A model generated the notes under the pieces. That model searched no databases. It saw nothing but the letters and a program-made list of their open reading frames with translations, and was not told the origin of the DNA. Shown one piece after another: positions 61,472 through 64,000 of a stretch of DNA of 64,000 nucleotides. The stretch's first letter is position 1, and each line of letters begins with the position of its first letter. The stretch comes from Rhizobium acidisoli (GTDB lineage Bacteria; Pseudomonadota; Alphaproteobacteria; Rhizobiales; Rhizobiaceae). The stretch lies in NCBI RefSeq assembly GCF_002531755.2, contig NZ_CP034998.1:124001-188000 (forward strand), given 5' to 3'. The translations under genes and the position numbers were made by a program.

Positions 61472-61852
61472 ATGCGCCTGAACCACCTCGATTTTCACGT
61501 ACCCGATATCGCTGCGACGGCGGATTTCTTCATCCGCCATTTCGGCCTGCGGCTGAAGGATATGCGCGGCAATCATGGCCTTGCGATCCTGGAAGACGAT
61601 GCCGGCCTCGAAATCGTCCTCAGCCACGCCATCGCCAAGTTCGGCACTGCTGACCAGGTCGAACTGCAGCGCCAAACCTATCATATCGGCTTCATCCTGC
61701 CTGATAGGGCGGATGTCGATAGGGTTCATGCCGGGCTTGTTGCTGACCGTGCGGCGCTCTCCGGCCCGCCGGCCGCTATGCGCGGCGGCTGGCTGTTCTA
61801 TTGCACGGCGCCGGGGAATATCCTGGTCGAGGTGGGGTGGCGGCCGGGTTAG
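61472..61852 (+). CDS. VOC (glyoxalase-like) family protein
   Basis: The 126-aa product is a VOC-fold protein (MRLNHLDFHVPDIAATADFF at the N-terminus with the metal-ligand His, HIGFILPDRADVDRVHAGL near residue 72, and LFYCTAPGNILVEVGW with the terminal Glu). Substrate is unknown; relatives include glyoxalases and fosfomycin-resistance proteins. GGAG lies 6 bases before the ATG. It is a single-gene unit followed by a RIME1-like element. It is the third VOC gene in the window. Confidence 0.87.
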   Translation: MRLNHLDFHVPDIAATADFFIRHFGLRLKDMRGNHGLAILEDDAGLEIVLSHAIAKFGTADQVELQRQTYHIGFILPDRADVDRVHAGLVADRAALSGPPAAMRGGWLFYCTAPGNILVEVGWRPG

Positions 61853-61889
61853 ACGAGATCCGAAAAGGAAGGGCGGCGACCGCCGCTTG

Positions 61890-62025
61890 CCCCTCATCCG
61901 GCTGCCGCCACCTTCTCCCCGCTAGCGGGGCGAAGGGGAAAAGCGGCAACCTCTCCGTTCCTCGCTAACCTCGCGCATGGCACGTCCCCTCGCCCCGTTT
62001 ACGGGGAGAGGGTTAGGGTGAGGGG
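61890..62025. repeat. RIME1-like intergenic mosaic element
   Basis: A 136-bp element with CCCCTCATCCGGCTGCCGCC at the left and TTAGGGTGAGGGG at the right. It contains the palindromes TTCTCCCCGCTAGCGGGGCGAA and TCGCCCCGTTTACGGGGAGA. It is the closest relative in the window of the copy at 4181-4318. It separates the convergent VOC and chemoreceptor genes. Confidence 0.87.
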
Positions 62026-62057
62026 CAGGCTTCGGGCGCGAACTGAACGGCCGTGCC

Positions 62058-64000
62058 TCAGAACTCCGTCCAGTCACCATCCTGGCCTTTCGGCGCGCTG
62101 TTGGTTGCGCCGAAGGCGTTGGCGAGCGTCTGGCCGAGGGCGCGGGCCGGTGAGGCGGTTGGGCGGGCGGTGCCTGCCCGGGCGACGCGGACCGCGGGGG
62201 CCTTGGCCACTGGGCGCGCGGCGGCGCGTGGGGCGGCTGCCGGCGGTCGGGTAGAGGAGATCGGTGCGGCAGCGGCGAAGCCGCCGGTGCCGGTCAGCCT
62301 GAACTGGCCGAGCAGGTTGTTCAGCGCTGTCGCTTCCGTCGCCAGGCTGTGGCTGGCGGCTGTGGACTGCTCGACCATGGCGGCGTTCTGCTGCGTGCCC
62401 TGATCCATGGTGTTGACGGCGGTGTTGATCTCCTGCAGCCCGATCGACTGTTCGCGCGAGGCTTCGGCGATGGCGTGGACGTGCTGGTTGATTTCCTGCA
62501 CCTCCTGGACGATCGAATCGAGTGCCTTGCCGGTTTCGCCGACCAGCGAAACGCCGGTCTGCACATGCGTGCCGGAATTGGTGATCAGGTCCTTGATTTC
62601 CTTGGCCGCCTTGGCGGAACGCTGGGCGAGTTCGCGCACTTCCTGGGCAACGACGGCAAAGCCCTTGCCGGCTTCGCCGGCACGGGCGGCTTCGACGCCG
62701 GCATTCAGCGCCAGAAGGTTGGTCTGGAAGGCGATATCGTCGATGACGCCGATGATGTTGGAGATTTCGCCCGAGGATTTTTCGATCTGCTGCATGGCGG
62801 AGACGGCCTTGCGGACGATCTCGCCGGATTTTTCGGCGCCGAGGCGGGTGCGGGCGACGAGCTGGCTTGCCTCTTCGGCGCGCTTGGCGGCGTCGCGCAC
62901 CGTCGTGGTGATCTCTTCCAGTGCGGCCGCCGTCTCTTCGACGGAGGCCGACTGCTGTTCCGTCCGCCGGGAAAGCTCGTCTGCGGAAGAGCGGATCTCG
63001 TTGGCGCCGGCACCGATCGCCCGGGCATTGGCGCCGACTGTATGCAGGGCCTCGTTGAGCTTCTCGACCGAATTGTTGAAATCCTCGCGCAGCGCATCGA
63101 GATGGGCGACGAAGGGCTGGTCGATATGCGAGGCGAGATCGCCGGCGGCAAGGCGGCGCAGGCCGTCGCCGAGCGCGGTCACGGCGCCTTCAAGCTCCGC
63201 TGCTTCGCGGGTCCGCTGCGCCTCGCGTTCGCGGCGCTCGCCGTCGCTGAGGTTGCGGTCGGCTTCGGCACGCGCCTCGATCCGGCCACGCTCGATCGCG
63301 TTGTCGCGGAAGATCGACACGGCCTTGGCCATCTGGCCGACTTCGTCGCCGCGGTCGAGCCCGCCGACCTCGCTTGCGGTGTCGCCCTCGGCAAGCCGTG
63401 TCATGCGCAGGTTGAGCCGCGTCATCGGGCCGGCAATGCCCATCTGGGCGACGACCACGCTGAAGCCGACGGCGGCGAGCACGGCAATGCCGATCAGAAC
63501 GAGGCAGAAGACGATCCGCCCGTTGACCGAAGCCGAAAGCGCGTCGCCACCGTCGTTGAGCATCGCCATCATCGCATCATTGTTGGCGATCATCTTCGGC
63601 GTCAGCGCATTGAGCTTGGCATTGATCAGGGCAACATTCGCCTGCGCCCCGGCGCTGTCCTTGGCTTTGCTCTGCTCGATGATCTTGTTCGCCAGCGTTT
63701 CGATCTCATCGATGCCGGCCTGAATTTCGTCGATCGCCTGTTTGCGGCTCGGCACCAGCGCCAACGCATCCTTCATCCGCTCGCGGGCCTGCGGCAGTTT
63801 GCTCGGCGTGGCGAGCGTCGTCTGGAATGCCGGCGTATCCGGCTTCATGTCGGCAAGCAGGCTTACCTGCAGCACCGAGGCCACCACCGAGGCGCTGGCG
63901 CGCGCGCTCTGCATCGAGGCCAGCGCTTCATGATCGATGAAGGCGCTGTAGGCGGCATCCGCACGGCGGAACTCGGCGATGACATAGACCAGCCCGGCCA
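62058..64000 (-). CDS. Methyl-accepting chemotaxis protein, N-terminus beyond window edge
   Basis: At least 647 residues are visible and the frame stays open to the window edge, so the start is missing. Order: periplasmic helical sensor part, a membrane segment ([20 protein letters not shown]), HAMP (residues after [20 protein letters not shown]), and the cytoplasmic signalling domain with the conserved hairpin tip [20 protein letters not shown]. It senses a ligand and controls CheA. The extreme C-terminus DWTEF fits the xWxxF pentapeptide that docks CheR/CheB, so it is probably a major, self-methylating receptor. Confidence 0.93.
   Translation of the reverse strand, partial: AGLVYVIAEFRRADAAYSAFIDHEALASMQSARASASVVASVLQVSLLADMKPDTPAFQTTLATPSKLPQARERMKDALALVPSRKQAIDEIQAGIDEIETLANKIIEQSKAKDSAGAQANVALINAKLNALTPKMIANNDAMMAMLNDGGDALSASVNGRIVFCLVLIGIAVLAAVGFSVVVAQMGIAGPMTRLNLRMTRLAEGDTASEVGGLDRGDEVGQMAKAVSIFRDNAIERGRIEARAEADRNLSDGERREREAQRTREAAELEGAVTALGDGLRRLAAGDLASHIDQPFVAHLDALREDFNNSVEKLNEALHTVGANARAIGAGANEIRSSADELSRRTEQQSASVEETAAALEEITTTVRDAAKRAEEASQLVARTRLGAEKSGEIVRKAVSAMQQIEKSSGEISNIIGVIDDIAFQTNLLALNAGVEAARAGEAGKGFAVVAQEVRELAQRSAKAAKEIKDLITNSGTHVQTGVSLVGETGKALDSIVQEVQEINQHVHAIAEASREQSIGLQEINTAVNTMDQGTQQNAAMVEQSTAASHSLATEATALNNLLGQFRLTGTGGFAAAAPISSTRPPAAAPRAAARPVAKAPAVRVARAGTARPTASPARALGQTLANAFGATNSAPKGQDGDWTEF

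Noticed and set aside
61190..61897. 235-codon minus-strand frame overlapping the third VOC gene
   Set aside because: It is antisense to a gene with good family match and ribosome binding site, and it crosses a RIME element.
4181..62025. CRISPR array among the many repeats
   Set aside because: The repeats are dispersed palindromes of variable length; none forms a regular repeat-spacer array and no cas gene is present.

Overview
The window is chromosomal DNA of an alphaproteobacterium, most likely a Rhizobium of the R. leguminosarum / R. etli group. The evidence is the high-GC coding sequence, rhizobial gene order (pyrE-frk, phoR-pstSCAB-phoU-phoB, gcrA next to argD-argF-hslO, apaG-metZ-dcd), a SAM-II riboswitch, a GcrA regulator with clustered GANTC sites, and many RIME-type intergenic palindromes. 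Species assignment is inference from recalled family knowledge, not from a search. I support 54 protein genes (one cut by the right edge) and two tRNA genes.

Layout. 0.2-4.1 kb: a VOC-fold protein, a divergent DUF1772/TetR pair with a repeated operator, then pyrE and the fructokinase gene frk. 4.4-10.3 kb: otsA (trehalose), pgi and fadD on the minus strand, and a PRC-barrel gene. 10.5-13.5 kb: a GH2 beta-mannosidase and a glyoxalase-like gene. 13.5-19.8 kb: a four-gene YehZYXW/OsmF-type osmoprotectant ABC importer, facing a LysR regulator with two helix-turn-helix domains that is coupled to cutC. 20.1-29.3 kb: a sugar-acid catabolic locus with a CUT2 ABC importer, Zn-alcohol dehydrogenase, FucU mutarotase, aldo/keto reductase, UxaA-type dehydratase and a GntR regulator with two winged helices; matching AT-rich operator candidates precede both minus-strand operons. 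29.6-36.8 kb: an SbmA/YddA-like ABC exporter, a MarR/SnoaL pair, an MFS exporter, two small secreted proteins, tRNA-Thr(CGU) and a nitronate monooxygenase.

37-47.5 kb is the phosphate block: a single-TM protein, ppk2, phoR, a three-repeat Pho box, pstS-pstC-pstA-pstB, phoU and phoB. These genes sense, import and store phosphate and make the two-component system that controls them. 47.8-56.3 kb: gcrA, argD-argF-hslO, a secreted protein, apaG, metZ under a SAM-II riboswitch with a clear terminator/antiterminator, a long-form dcd and tRNA-Gly(CCC).

56.3-60.8 kb looks like an accessory insertion beside tRNA-Gly. It has visibly lower GC, few neighbours, and a tightly overlapping two-gene operon: a STAS-like/GHKL ATPase followed by a large DEAH-box superfamily 2 helicase. 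I do not recognise the pair as a named system, and it is the best candidate for something undescribed, possibly anti-phage defence. 60.8-64 kb returns to ordinary genes: a small lipoprotein, a VOC protein and a chemoreceptor truncated by the window edge.

Intergenic DNA is rich in three interacting repeat families (RIME1-like, a 'CCTCGGGTCAAGCCCGAGG' palindrome family, and an 'AGAGCAT' family), and two spacers carry mosaics of the last two.
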